A stretch of DNA of 64,000 nucleotides, taken from NCBI GenBank assembly GCA_963812525.1, contig CAWEVL010000010.1:248001-312000 (forward strand), in the 5' to 3' direction. Below the pieces are notes generated by a model. That model was given only the letters and a program-made list of their open reading frames with translations, made no database searches and had not been told where the DNA came from. The first letter of the stretch is position 1. Every line of letters starts with the position of its first letter. Shown piece after piece: positions 34,681 through 42,910 of the stretch. The stretch is from Bog-756 sp963812525 (GTDB taxonomy: Bacteria; Actinomycetota; Acidimicrobiia; Acidimicrobiales; RAAP-2). The translations under genes and the position numbers were made by a program.

Positions 34681-35426
34681 GAGGCCTCCGGGGCCATGGT
34701 GGCCCGGGGGTCGTCGGGCGGGTGATGGGGCACCATGATGTCGGAGGCCTCCGCCGGCGTCAGACCCGGATAGAGCGCCACGATGAGCGCCAGGGCGGCC
34801 AGCCCCCCGAGCACCTGGGCGGCCACGAAGCTGGGCACGGACGACGGGGCGATGCCGGCGAAGGTGTCGGAGAACATCCGGCCCACGGTGATGGCCGGGT
34901 TGGCGAAGCTGGTCGAGCTGGTGAAGAAGTAGGCGGCCCCGATGTAGGCGGCCACCGCGGCCGGCGTGCTCCGCGACCGTCCGCTCCGGGCCAGGGAGAA
35001 GATGACCAGGATGAGCCCGAGGGTGGCCACCACCTCGGACAGGAAGTGGGCTGGCGTGGCCCGGTGGTGGGTCGAGATGCTGACCGCGGCGCGGGAGAAC
35101 ATGAGGTTGGCCACCATCGCTCCCCCGATGCACCCGGCCACCTGTGCCGGCAGGTAGATGCAGGCCGTCCGCCACCGCACGCCCCCGAAGGCGGCGTCGA
35201 CGAAGGAGACCACCGGGTTGAGGTGGGCCCCGGACACCGGGCCGACCATGAGAAGGATGGCGTAGAGCCCGCCCGCGGTGGCGGCGGCGTTCTCCAACAA
35301 TTGCAACCCGGTGTTCCCCGGGGACAGCTGCTGGGCGGCGATGCCGGAGCCGACCACCACCGCGGCCAGTAGGGCACTGCCCAACAGTTCGGCCACCACC
35401 CGGCGCCACAGCGCGGCTTCGGTCAT
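34677..35426 (-). CDS. aquaporin/MIP family channel, probable arsenite facilitator
   Basis: This 249-aa protein has six membrane helices and two half-helix motifs: SGAHLNPVVSF (NPV, replacing NPA) and SFANPAITVGR (NPA plus the selectivity Arg). MIP channels in ars operons (AqpS type) let arsenite leave down its gradient. The tight ATGA overlap with arsC supports this role, and no ArsB or Acr3 pump is seen nearby. The start ATG 35426 excludes an upstream shadow frame. Confidence 0.87.
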   Translation of the reverse strand: MTEAALWRRVVAELLGSALLAAVVVGSGIAAQQLSPGNTGLQLLENAAATAGGLYAILLMVGPVSGAHLNPVVSFVDAAFGGVRWRTACIYLPAQVAGCIGGAMVANLMFSRAAVSISTHHRATPAHFLSEVVATLGLILVIFSLARSGRSRSTPAAVAAYIGAAYFFTSSTSFANPAITVGRMFSDTFAGIAPSSVPSFVAAQVLGGLAALALIVALYPGLTPAEASDIMVPHHPPDDPRATMAPEAS

Positions 35427-35461
35427 CGCCTCGCCGCCGACCGCGGGTTCCGCCGTCCTGT

Positions 35462-35962
35462 TCAGCAGCACCCGGCGGCCGCGCCGCCGGAGGCGGCGCC
35501 CTCGCTGGCGGGCCCGGCAATCACTGGCTGGCCGGCGGCCGGTCCGCAGGTCTCGACCGAGCAGCCCATGTCGGTGGCGTCGGTGGCGTCGGCCAGCACG
35601 GTGTACACCTCCCAGGGGGCCCCGTCGGGATCGCTCACCCAGGCCTTGTCCTGCACGGCGTAGCAGCACGTGGTGGCCTCCTGGACCCGTGGGCCCAGGC
35701 CGGCCTGGGCCAGGCGCCGGGCGGCGACCTCGACCTCCTCGGGCGACTCGACCTCGACACCCAGGTGGTTGAGGGCGCCCGCCACGCCGCCGGATCGACC
35801 GACCCGGTCCTCGATCAGGACGAGCTTGAGCGGGGGCTGGTCGAGGGCGAAGTTGGCGTAGCCCGGACGGCGCTTGGCCGGTTCGGCCTCGAACAGTTTG
35901 GAGTAGAACGACACCGCGGCGTCGAGGTCGGTCACGTTGAGCGCCAGCTGGACACGGGACAT
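35462..35962 (-). CDS. cadI: CadI/ArsI-family metal-inducible VOC protein
   Basis: This 166-aa VOC-fold protein is strongly like mycobacterial CadI: MSRVQLALNV at the start, KRRPGYANFALDQPPLKLVLIE, NHLGVEVES, the vicinal Cys pair in TTCCYAVQDKAWVSDPDG, and WEVYTVLAD. ArsI C-As lyases use a His near residue 5; here it is Gln5, as in CadI, so organoarsenical lyase activity is uncertain. The C-terminal tail is Cys- and Gly-rich, ending GCC, and may bind metal. It is first in the leftward arsenic operon and divergent from arsR. Confidence 0.85.
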   Translation of the reverse strand: MSRVQLALNVTDLDAAVSFYSKLFEAEPAKRRPGYANFALDQPPLKLVLIEDRVGRSGGVAGALNHLGVEVESPEEVEVAARRLAQAGLGPRVQEATTCCYAVQDKAWVSDPDGAPWEVYTVLADATDATDMGCSVETCGPAAGQPVIAGPASEGAASGGAAAGCC

Positions 35963-35983
35963 GGGGATCCTCCGTTGACATCC

Positions 35984-36027
35984 ACAATCATCGATACATC
36001 GACTATGATTGATGTATCGATGATTGT
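35984..36027. promoter_or_regulatory. bidirectional ArsR operator (17-bp perfect palindrome arms)
   Basis: ACAATCATCGATACATC (35984-36000) and GATGTATCGATGATTGT (36011-36027) are perfect inverted arms around a ten-base spacer. For cadI (leftward), TTGACA (plus-strand 36025-36030), a 17-base spacer and CATAGT make a good promoter inside the dyad. For arsR, TATGAT (36004-36009) could be the -10. One or two ArsR dimers would block both, and arsenite or cadmium would release them. Confidence 0.78.
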
Positions 36028-36047
36028 CAATGGGAAGAGGCTGGACC

Positions 36048-36398
36048 ATGACCACCCGGAGCTCCACCGTCCGACGGCGCGCACCCGTCGTCTGCTGTCC
36101 CTCGGTGCTGGCCGCCCCCCTCGAGGTGTCCGAGGCCGACGAGTTGGCCCGCGGCTTCAGTGCACTGTCGGATCCGGTCCGCCTGCGGGTCCTCAGCATG
36201 CTGGCCGACTCGCCGACCGGTGAGGTGTGCGTCTGCGACTTCGTCGACCCGCTGGGCAAGAGCCAGCCCACCATCTCCCACCACTTGAAGATCCTCGGCG
36301 AGGCGGGACTGGTCCGGGGTGACCGACGGGGCAAGTGGGTCTGGTACTCGCTGGACCGCGACCGCCTGGCCGAGCTGCGGGCGGCCATCGACGGCTAG
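36048..36398 (+). CDS. arsR: ArsR/SmtB family metalloregulator
   Basis: This 116-aa winged-helix repressor has a recognition helix in GKSQPTISHHLKILGEAGLV. Cys16-Cys17 near the N-terminus (VVCCPSVLAAPL) with Cys61/Cys63 in GEVCVCDFV resemble the arsenite site of Corynebacterium glutamicum ArsR (paired N-terminal Cys plus one helix Cys). ATG 36048 is preferred over an upstream in-frame start. Its stop TAG shares the palindrome CTAG (36395-36398) with the stop of the convergent formate dehydrogenase. Confidence 0.9.
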   Translation: MTTRSSTVRRRAPVVCCPSVLAAPLEVSEADELARGFSALSDPVRLRVLSMLADSPTGEVCVCDFVDPLGKSQPTISHHLKILGEAGLVRGDRRGKWVWYSLDRDRLAELRAAIDG

Positions 36399-37570
36399 CC
36401 CGTGCGGTCCTCGGCCCCCGCCGAGTAGGAGTGGGCCCCGGCGCCGGCCAGGTGACCGCCGTCCACGATGAGGTACTCGTCGCGGATGGGCCGGCCCCCG
36501 AGGAAGCACTCGAGGATCTCCCGGGTGCCGGCGGCGTACCTGGCCTGGGCCGACAGCGACGACCCCGAGATGTGGGGGGTCATGCCCTCGTGGGGCATGG
36601 TCCGCCACGGGTGGTCGGCGGCCGGCGGCTGGGGGTACCAGACGTCCCCGGCGTAGCCGGCCAGCTGGCCGCTCTCCAGGGCCCGCACCACGGCGTCCCG
36701 GTCGCAGATCTTCCCCCGGGCGGTGTTGACCAGATAGGTGCCCCGCTTCATGCGGGCGAACATGGCGTCGTCGAAGAGGTGCTCGGTCTCCGGATGGAGC
36801 GGGGCGTTGATGGTGACCACGTCGCACCGTGGGACCATGGAGGCGGCATCGGCATGGAAGGTGAGGTGGTGCTCCTCCTCCACGTCCCGGGGCAACCGGT
36901 GCCGATCGGTGTAGTGGAGGTCCACGTCGAAGGGGGCCAGCCGCTTGAGCACGGCCAGTCCGATCCTCCCCGCCGCCACGGTGCCCACCGCCATGCCCTC
37001 GAGGTCGTAGGAACGCTGTACGCAGTCGGCGATGTTCCACCCCCCCTTGACCACCCACTCGTGGGACGGCAGGTAGTTGCGCACGAGCCCGAGGATCATC
37101 ATCACCACGTGCTCGGACACGCTGATGCTGTTGGAGTAGGTCACCTCGGCCACGGTGATGCCGGCGGCGATGGCGGCGTCGAGGTCCACGTGGTCCGAGC
37201 CGATGCCGGCGGTCAGGGCCAGCTTGAGCCGGGGGGCCCGGGCGATGCGTTCGGCGGTCAGATAGGCGGGCCAGAACGGCTGGGAGATGACCACGTCGGC
37301 ATCGGGCAGCTCGCGCTCGAACACCGAGTCCGGTCCCTCCTTGTCCGACGTCACCACCAGGGTGTGCCCGGCTGCTTCGAGGTAGTCCCGGAGGCCGAGG
37401 GCACCGGAGACCGACCCCAGCAGCGCCCCGGGGGTGAAGTCCAGGGCCGCCGGCGTGGGCACGGTCTGGCCACCCGGGTAGTGGTCCATGCTCGGGACGT
37501 CGTCCCGGGCGTAGGTGGTGGGGTACCCGGTCACCGGGTCCTCGTAGAGCACACACAGGATCTTGGCCAT
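36395..37570 (-). CDS. fdh: NAD-dependent formate dehydrogenase
   Basis: This 391-aa D-2-hydroxyacid-dehydrogenase-fold enzyme is of the metal-free formate dehydrogenase type. The NAD loop is GTVAAGRIG, and YTDRHRLP provides the Asp that prefers NAD over NADP. VTYSNSISVSEHV holds the substrate Asn, and PPAADHPWRTMPHEGMTPHISGSSLSAQARYA is the signature region. It oxidises formate to CO2 with NADH gain. It lies 40 bases downstream of the aldehyde dehydrogenase on the same strand. That places it under the dyad at 39068 and links it to formaldehyde disposal in the island. Confidence 0.93.
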   Translation of the reverse strand: MAKILCVLYEDPVTGYPTTYARDDVPSMDHYPGGQTVPTPAALDFTPGALLGSVSGALGLRDYLEAAGHTLVVTSDKEGPDSVFERELPDADVVISQPFWPAYLTAERIARAPRLKLALTAGIGSDHVDLDAAIAAGITVAEVTYSNSISVSEHVVMMILGLVRNYLPSHEWVVKGGWNIADCVQRSYDLEGMAVGTVAAGRIGLAVLKRLAPFDVDLHYTDRHRLPRDVEEEHHLTFHADAASMVPRCDVVTINAPLHPETEHLFDDAMFARMKRGTYLVNTARGKICDRDAVVRALESGQLAGYAGDVWYPQPPAADHPWRTMPHEGMTPHISGSSLSAQARYAAGTREILECFLGGRPIRDEYLIVDGGHLAGAGAHSYSAGAEDRTG

Positions 37571-37610
37571 CACCGAACTCCTCGCTGTCGTCGAACCGTG
37601 TCGTTCCTGC

Positions 37611-39051
37611 TCACTGCCAGGCCGAGGCCACGTGCTTGATCCGCGTGTACTCCTCCAGGCCGAACAAGGAGAGGTCCTTGCCGTAGCCCGACGACCCGAA
37701 GCCCCCGTGGGGCATCTCGGCGGTCATCGGGGCGTGGGTGTTGACCGACACCGCCCCGAAGTCCAGCGACCGGCACAGGCGCTCGGCCCGGCTGTGGTCG
37801 CCGGTCCACACACTGGCCGTCAGACCCTGGTCGACGCCGTTGGCCAGGGCCACCGCCTCCTCCTCCGAACCGAACGGCTGCACGGTGATGACCGGACCGA
37901 AGATCTCCTGTTGGACCAGTTCGTCACCCTGCTCCACACCGACGACCACGGTGGCCTGGTGGAAGTAGCCCGGCCGGTCGAGCCGGCCGCCCCCGACCAC
38001 CACTTTGGCCGCCGGCGGCCGGCGGTCCAACAGGCCCTGCACCTTGTCCAGATGACCCTGGCTGATGAGCGGCCCGAACACCGTGTCCGGCTCGTAGGGG
38101 TCACCGCACACCGACCGCTCGGCCTCGACGGCCAGGGCCTCGACCAGCTCGTCGTGGACCCGGGCCTCCACCACCACCCGGGTGGCCGCCGTGCAGTCCT
38201 GGCCGGCGTTGAAGAAGGCCGCGGCGGCGACGGCCTCGGCCGTCGAGCCGACGTCGGCATCGCCGAACACCACCACGGGGGCGTTGCCGCCCAGCTCCAG
38301 GTGGACCCGGCACAGCCGGTCGGCGGCGGCCACCGCCACCTGCCGACCGGCCCGGGGGCTCCCGGTGAGGGACACCATGGCCACGGCCGGGTCCCGGACC
38401 AGGGCCTGGCCGGCGGCCGCCCCCCCGCAGACCACGTTCAGGACGCCGGGCGGGAGGACCTGGCCCAGGAGCTCGGCCATCCGCACGGTGGACGCCGGGG
38501 TCAGTTCGGACGGCTTGAGCACCACGGTGTTCCCGGCGGCCAGGGCCGGTGCCCACTTCCACACCGCCATCATCAACGGGTAGTTCCACGGGGTGATCTG
38601 ACCGCACACCCCGACCGGCTCCCGGCGGATGCCCGAAGTCACCCCCTCGAGGTACTCACCGGTGGCCAGCCCACCGAGCAGCCGGGCGGCGCCGGCGAAG
38701 AACCGGACCTGGTCGATGGTCGGGGGCAGCTCGTCCTCGAGCGTGGCCCGGTACGGCTTGCCGGTGTCGGTGACCTCCAGTCGGGTCAGCTCCTCCGCGT
38801 GATCCTCGAGCATCTGGGCGGCGGCCAGGAGGTGGCCGCTGCGGGCCGCCGGGGTGGTCCGCCGCCACGACGCAAAGGCCTCGGCCGCCGTCGCACAGGC
38901 CCGGCCCACCTCGTCGGCCCCGGAGTCGGTGGCGTAGGAGTACACCGCGCCGGTGGCCGGGTCGAGGACCGGACGCCGGTCACCGCTCGGAGCACGCGGC
39001 GGTGACCCCGCCGATCACGTTGCCCCAGAGGCGCTGCTCGTCCCTTGCCAT
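37611..39051 (-). pseudogene. aldehyde dehydrogenase with a one-base frameshift near the N-terminus
   Basis: The catalytic part is complete: ITPWNYPLMMAVWKWAPALAAGN, LELGGNAPVVVF (Glu), FFNAGQDCTAATR (Cys) and EIFGPVITVQPF. It resembles betaine- or aminobutyraldehyde dehydrogenases. A start at GTG 38945 would remove the first strands. ATG 39051 gives MARDEQRLWGNVIGGVTAA and then a stop. The catalytic frame continues upstream as SGDRRPVLDPATGAVYSYAT, so one extra base at about 38983-38996 joins them into a normal 479-aa enzyme. It is the first gene of the ALDH-formate dehydrogenase unit controlled from 39068. Confidence 0.83.
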
Positions 39052-39087
39052 CGTGGGCAGCGTTCCATAGACTGAACATTCAGTCAA
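39045..39087 (+). promoter_or_regulatory. regulon dyad A with promoter for the aminotransferase
   Basis: TTGCCA (39045-39050), a 17-base spacer and TAGACT (39068-39073) form a promoter. Its -10 starts the 20-mer TAGACTGAACATTCAGTCAA (39068-39087), which contains perfect arms GACTGAA/TTCAGTC. It lies between the leftward ALDH-formate dehydrogenase genes and the rightward aminotransferase. Near-identical copies lie at 40602, 48243 and 53738. Confidence 0.75.
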
Positions 39088-39117
39088 TACCCCGTACCGC
39101 AGGATGGAGCCCACCCC

Positions 39118-40497
39118 ATGGTCGTCGACACATCCGCTGTGGAGGACGTCTCCTCCCGCCTCGACGGGATCATCGCCGATGAGGAACGGGCTTTCGTCGA
39201 GCGCCAGCCGCGCTCGCGGGCCATGCGGGAGCGGGCCAACCACTCACTGGCCGGCGGGGTCACCTCGAGCTGGCAGATCACCACCCCCCAGGCCGTCTGG
39301 CTCAGCCACGGCGGGGGCTCCAAGATCTACGACGTCGACGGCCACGAGTACGTCGATCTGCACGGCGGGTACGGAGCCGGCCTGGCCGGACACGGGCACC
39401 CGGCCATCGTCGACGCGGTCCGGGGGCAGGTCGGACGGGGCACCCACTTCGCCCAGCCCACCGAGGCCGCCATCGAGGTGGCCGAGGAACTGGCCGCCCG
39501 GTTCGGGCTGCCGCTGTGGCGGTTCGTCAACTCGGGCACCGAGGCCACCATGGACGCCGTGCACCTGATGCGGGCCTTCACCGGCCGGGACCTGATCATC
39601 AAGGTCGAGGGCTGCTATCACGGGCACCACGACTCGGTCCAGGTGTCGGTGGCCCCCGAGCTGGACGAGGCCGGTCCGGCCGACGGGCCGCGGAGCGTGG
39701 CCGCCAGTTCCGGTATCCCGTCGGCCATCACCGACCTGACCCTGGTGGTCGGCTACAACGACCTCGACGCCGTCCGCCGCACCCTGGAGGCCCACCCGGG
39801 CCAGGTGGCCGGCATGATCCTCGAACCCATCATGATGAACGCCGGGATCATCACCCCCGACCCCGGCTATCTGGCCGGATTGGCCGGGCTGCTCCACGCC
39901 CACTCGGCGCTCCTGACTTTCGACGAGGTGAAGACCGGGCTGACGGCCGGGCCGTCGGGGGCCACCGGGGTGGTCGGGGTGACCCCCGACCTGCTCTGCC
40001 TGGCCAAGGCCATCGGCGGCGGCGTCGCCTCGGGTGCGGTGGGAGGGTCGACGGAGGTCATGACCTTCGTGGCCGAGGGCGGGTACGAGATGGTGGGGAC
40101 CTTCAACGGGAACCCGCTGGCCATGGCGGCCACCCGGGCCATGCTCACCCACGTGGCCACACCCGACGCCTACCGTCGCCTGGACCGCCTCCGGGACCGG
40201 GCCGTGGCCGGTCTGGAACGGAGCATCGCCGACCACGGGCTCGACGCCCACGTGGTGGCCGTCGGGGCCAAGGGGTGCGTGGTCTTCCAGAACGAGCCGG
40301 TCCGGGACTACCGGGGCTTCGACGGCCTGGACGACCGGTACAACCACGCCCACTGGCTCATCCAGCACAACGGCGGGGTGTTCCTGCCGCCCTGGGGGAA
40401 GATGGAGCAGTGGTTGATCTCCACCCAGCACGACGAGGCCGACATCGACCGCTTCCTGGCCAACTTCGACCGGCTGGCCGCGGCGCTGGCCCGCTGA
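39118..40497 (+). CDS. class III aminotransferase (glutamate-1-semialdehyde-aminomutase-like)
   Basis: This 459-aa PLP fold-type I enzyme shows LHGGYGAGLAGHGHPAI, FVNSGTEATMDAVHLMRAFTGRD, LTFDEVKTGL (Asp269 for the pyridine nitrogen) and the Schiff-base Lys297 in CLAKAIGGG. It resembles HemL, but a haem-pathway role is unlikely given its catabolic neighbours and the N-terminal extension. More likely it transaminates an omega-amino or beta-amino acid left after N-demethylation, giving a semialdehyde for the adjacent aldehyde dehydrogenase. GGATGGAG lies upstream of the ATG. Confidence 0.85.
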   Translation: MVVDTSAVEDVSSRLDGIIADEERAFVERQPRSRAMRERANHSLAGGVTSSWQITTPQAVWLSHGGGSKIYDVDGHEYVDLHGGYGAGLAGHGHPAIVDAVRGQVGRGTHFAQPTEAAIEVAEELAARFGLPLWRFVNSGTEATMDAVHLMRAFTGRDLIIKVEGCYHGHHDSVQVSVAPELDEAGPADGPRSVAASSGIPSAITDLTLVVGYNDLDAVRRTLEAHPGQVAGMILEPIMMNAGIITPDPGYLAGLAGLLHAHSALLTFDEVKTGLTAGPSGATGVVGVTPDLLCLAKAIGGGVASGAVGGSTEVMTFVAEGGYEMVGTFNGNPLAMAATRAMLTHVATPDAYRRLDRLRDRAVAGLERSIADHGLDAHVVAVGAKGCVVFQNEPVRDYRGFDGLDDRYNHAHWLIQHNGGVFLPPWGKMEQWLISTQHDEADIDRFLANFDRLAAALAR

Positions 40498-40601
40498 CGT
40501 CCCCGGCGAGCCGGGAGCGCCCGGAGGCGCCACCACGCGGCCGACGGGGGTGAGCGAAGATGGGGTCGACCGCCTTGCCACCGCCCGGCCACGGTGCTTG
40601 A

Positions 40602-40621
40602 ATAACTGAACATTCAGTCAG
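40602..40621 (+). promoter_or_regulatory. regulon dyad B upstream of the ABC transporter
   Basis: ATAACTGAACATTCAGTCAG contains perfect arms ACTGAA-CA-TTCAGT (40605-40618). It sits 62 bases before the transporter start. The first base of the -10-like TAnACT seen at other copies is lost here, so the promoter is less clear. Confidence 0.7.
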
Positions 40622-40683
40622 GGGACCGGCCCGGCACCACACGGCGGGGTCGGACATCGGGCCAGGCAACGGAGGTGACCGGG

Positions 40684-41967
40684 TTGACGTTCCACCCACG
40701 TGAAGGATGGTCGGAGGACGGAACGCGGAGGGCCCCGGGCCTGTCCCGACGGACCTTCCTGGCCGGCGCCACCACCACCGGCCTGGCCGCCGCGCTGGCC
40801 GCCTGCGGATCGAGCAGCTCCAGCACCGCCACCACCGCCGGGTCCACCACGACCACCCAACCCCTGGCCCTCCCCCGCCCCGACAGCCCGGTCACCTGGC
40901 CCGTCTACGCCTCCAACCCGGCCATCGCCGACGGTCTGGAGCCGGAGAAGAACGCCACCCTCAAGATCTACAATTGGGTGGCCTACATCAACCAGAAGAA
41001 CCTCAACGACTTCGCCAAGAAGTACAACTGCAAGGTCGAGCTCACCACCTTCAACACCATGAGCGAAGCGGTGGCCAAGCTGCGCAGCGGCCAGTTCCAG
41101 TTCGACGTCTTCGTCCCCACCGTCGACGTGCTGGGCCAACTGGTGGCGGGCAAGCTGCTCCGACCCCTCAACCACTCGTACATCCCCGACATCACCCAGG
41201 CGTGGACCCAGTACCAGAACCCCTTCTACGACCAGGCCTGGCAGTACACGGTTCCGTACACCATCTTCACCACCGGCATCGCCTGGCGGAAGGACAAGGT
41301 CAACGAGGACCCCTACACCATGGCCAACCCGTGGGCCATGCCGTGGAACGCCAAGTACAAGGGGAAGGTGGCCATCCTCGACGACTACCGCGAGAGCCTG
41401 GCCCTCGGGATGATGAAGAACGGGATCTTCGACCCCAACACCGCCGACCCGGCGCAGTTGACGGCGGCCACCAACTCCCTGCTGGAGTTGGACAGCCTGG
41501 TCAACCTGCACATCGACAACAACGACTACACCTCCATCCCCACCGGGCAGACCTGGATCCACCACGCCTGGTCGGGCGACATGGCCGCCGCCCAGAACTA
41601 CATGCCCAAGGGCACCTCGGTGGACGTCGTGGGGTACTGGTTCCCCACCAGCGGGTTGGGCCCGGTGGCCAACGACACCATGACCGTCCTGTCCAGCGGC
41701 AAGAACCCGGTACTGGCCCACCTCTTCCTCAACTACATGCAGGACCTGCCCAACGTGCTGGAGAACATCAGCTTCAACGGGTACATGCAGCCCATCAACG
41801 GGGTGACCCCCCAGGTCCTCGAGCAGGAGGGCATCCTGCCCCCCAGCCTGGCCTCGACGGTGGTGCTCCAGTCGAACTTCGACACCGGCACCAAGCAGCT
41901 GGAACTGGCCCCCGCCCTCGATGCCCGGTACCAACAGGCCTGGCTGCGAGTGAGCAGCGGCGTGTGA
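40684..41967 (+). CDS. ABC transporter substrate-binding lipoprotein (PotD/betaine type)
   Basis: This 427-aa periplasmic-type binding protein has a twin-arginine and lipobox leader (SRRTFLAGATTTGLAAALAACGS). It is exported folded, then lipid-anchored at Cys. The mature domain, LKIYNWVAYINQKNLNDFAKKYNCKVELTTFN, is typical of spermidine/putrescine-like (SBP_bac_8) proteins. An ideal GGAGGTGA (40671-40678) stands eight bases before TTG 40684, which favours that start over the GTG embedded in the site at 40675. Trp, Tyr and Asp residues (SGDMAAAQNYM, WIHHAWSGD) suggest a cationic amine ligand. Confidence 0.87.
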   Translation: MTFHPREGWSEDGTRRAPGLSRRTFLAGATTTGLAAALAACGSSSSSTATTAGSTTTTQPLALPRPDSPVTWPVYASNPAIADGLEPEKNATLKIYNWVAYINQKNLNDFAKKYNCKVELTTFNTMSEAVAKLRSGQFQFDVFVPTVDVLGQLVAGKLLRPLNHSYIPDITQAWTQYQNPFYDQAWQYTVPYTIFTTGIAWRKDKVNEDPYTMANPWAMPWNAKYKGKVAILDDYRESLALGMMKNGIFDPNTADPAQLTAATNSLLELDSLVNLHIDNNDYTSIPTGQTWIHHAWSGDMAAAQNYMPKGTSVDVVGYWFPTSGLGPVANDTMTVLSSGKNPVLAHLFLNYMQDLPNVLENISFNGYMQPINGVTPQVLEQEGILPPSLASTVVLQSNFDTGTKQLELAPALDARYQQAWLRVSSGV

Positions 41968-41980
41968 GCACCGCCCGTTG

Positions 41981-42910
41981 ATGACCCGGGGGGACCGGAG
42001 GAAGGCCTGGTCGGGGCGGGCCCAGAACCGGTGGGTGTGGGCCGGGTTCGCCATGCCCGGCATCGTCTGGCTGGCCCTCCTCTTCCTGGTCCCCTTCTAC
42101 ACCGTGCTGGCCATCGCCGGGGGCCAGCTCAACGCCATCTTCCAGTCCCCCGAGCCGGTCTGGAACCCCCTACGGTGGACCGGCGCCAACTACACCGCCG
42201 TCTTCCACGACCTGGTGGGCCAGGGCGCCTTCGTCGGTCCCATCTTCCTCCGGACCTTGGTCTACGTGGCCATCGCCTCGGTGCTCTCCCTGGTCATCGC
42301 CTACCCGGCGGCCTACTTCGTCACCCGGTTCGCCGGCCGTCGCAAGGTCCTCTTCCTGGCCCTGCTCATCGCCCCGTTCTGGATCAGCTACATGATGCGC
42401 ATGCTGGCCTGGATCGGCCTCCTCCAGACCAACGGGTACGTCAACCGGATCCTGGTCGACCTGCACCTGATCAGCCAGCCGGTCAACTGGCTGGGGGGCA
42501 AGTCGGTCACCGTCATCCTGGGCCTGGTCTACGGGTACATTCCCTACCTCATCCTGGTGCTGTATGCCGGTCTCGACCGGATCGACCAACGGCTGATCGA
42601 GGCCGGCCGGGACCTCGGCCTGAACCGGGCCCGGACCTTCGTCCGGGTCACCCTCCCCCTGAGCCGTCAGGCCATCCTGACCGGCATGCTGATCACCGTC
42701 CTGCCCATGGTCGGTGACTACTTCACCAACCAGCTCCTGTCCGGGGCATCGTCCACGGCCATGATCGGGAACGTCATCGACAGCCAGCTCAACACGGCCA
42801 GCCAGCAGTCCCAGGGGGCGGCCCTCTCCGTGCTGCTGCTGGCCTTCCTGCTGGCCCCGATGCTCTACTACGTGGTCAAGACCCGCCGGGCCACGGGCGA
42901 GTCGTTCTGA
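41981..42910 (+). CDS. ABC transporter permease (PotB type)
   Basis: This 309-aa permease has six membrane helices. The cytoplasmic coupling loop EAGRDLGLNRARTFVRVTLPLSRQAILTG (EAA motif) docks the ATPase. It overlaps the next permease by one base (TGATG). Adjacent TTG and ATG codons are both possible starts; I used ATG. Together with the downstream permease it forms the heterodimeric channel for the amine captured by the lipoprotein. Confidence 0.87.
   Translation: MTRGDRRKAWSGRAQNRWVWAGFAMPGIVWLALLFLVPFYTVLAIAGGQLNAIFQSPEPVWNPLRWTGANYTAVFHDLVGQGAFVGPIFLRTLVYVAIASVLSLVIAYPAAYFVTRFAGRRKVLFLALLIAPFWISYMMRMLAWIGLLQTNGYVNRILVDLHLISQPVNWLGGKSVTVILGLVYGYIPYLILVLYAGLDRIDQRLIEAGRDLGLNRARTFVRVTLPLSRQAILTGMLITVLPMVGDYFTNQLLSGASSTAMIGNVIDSQLNTASQQSQGAALSVLLLAFLLAPMLYYVVKTRRATGESF

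Noticed and set aside
35462..35962. Naming the CadI-like protein arsI, an organoarsenical lyase
   Set aside because: The Cys pair is there, but the N-terminal His ligand is Gln, and overall wording matches mycobacterial CadI better.
39118..40497. Calling this gene hemL (haem synthesis)
   Set aside because: The family similarity is real, but the neighbours, operator and N-terminal extension point to catabolic transamination, so no symbol was given.
40511..40524. CCGGG/CCCGG hairpin after the aminotransferase as a terminator
   Set aside because: A five-base GC stem without a U-tract is too common in DNA of this composition.
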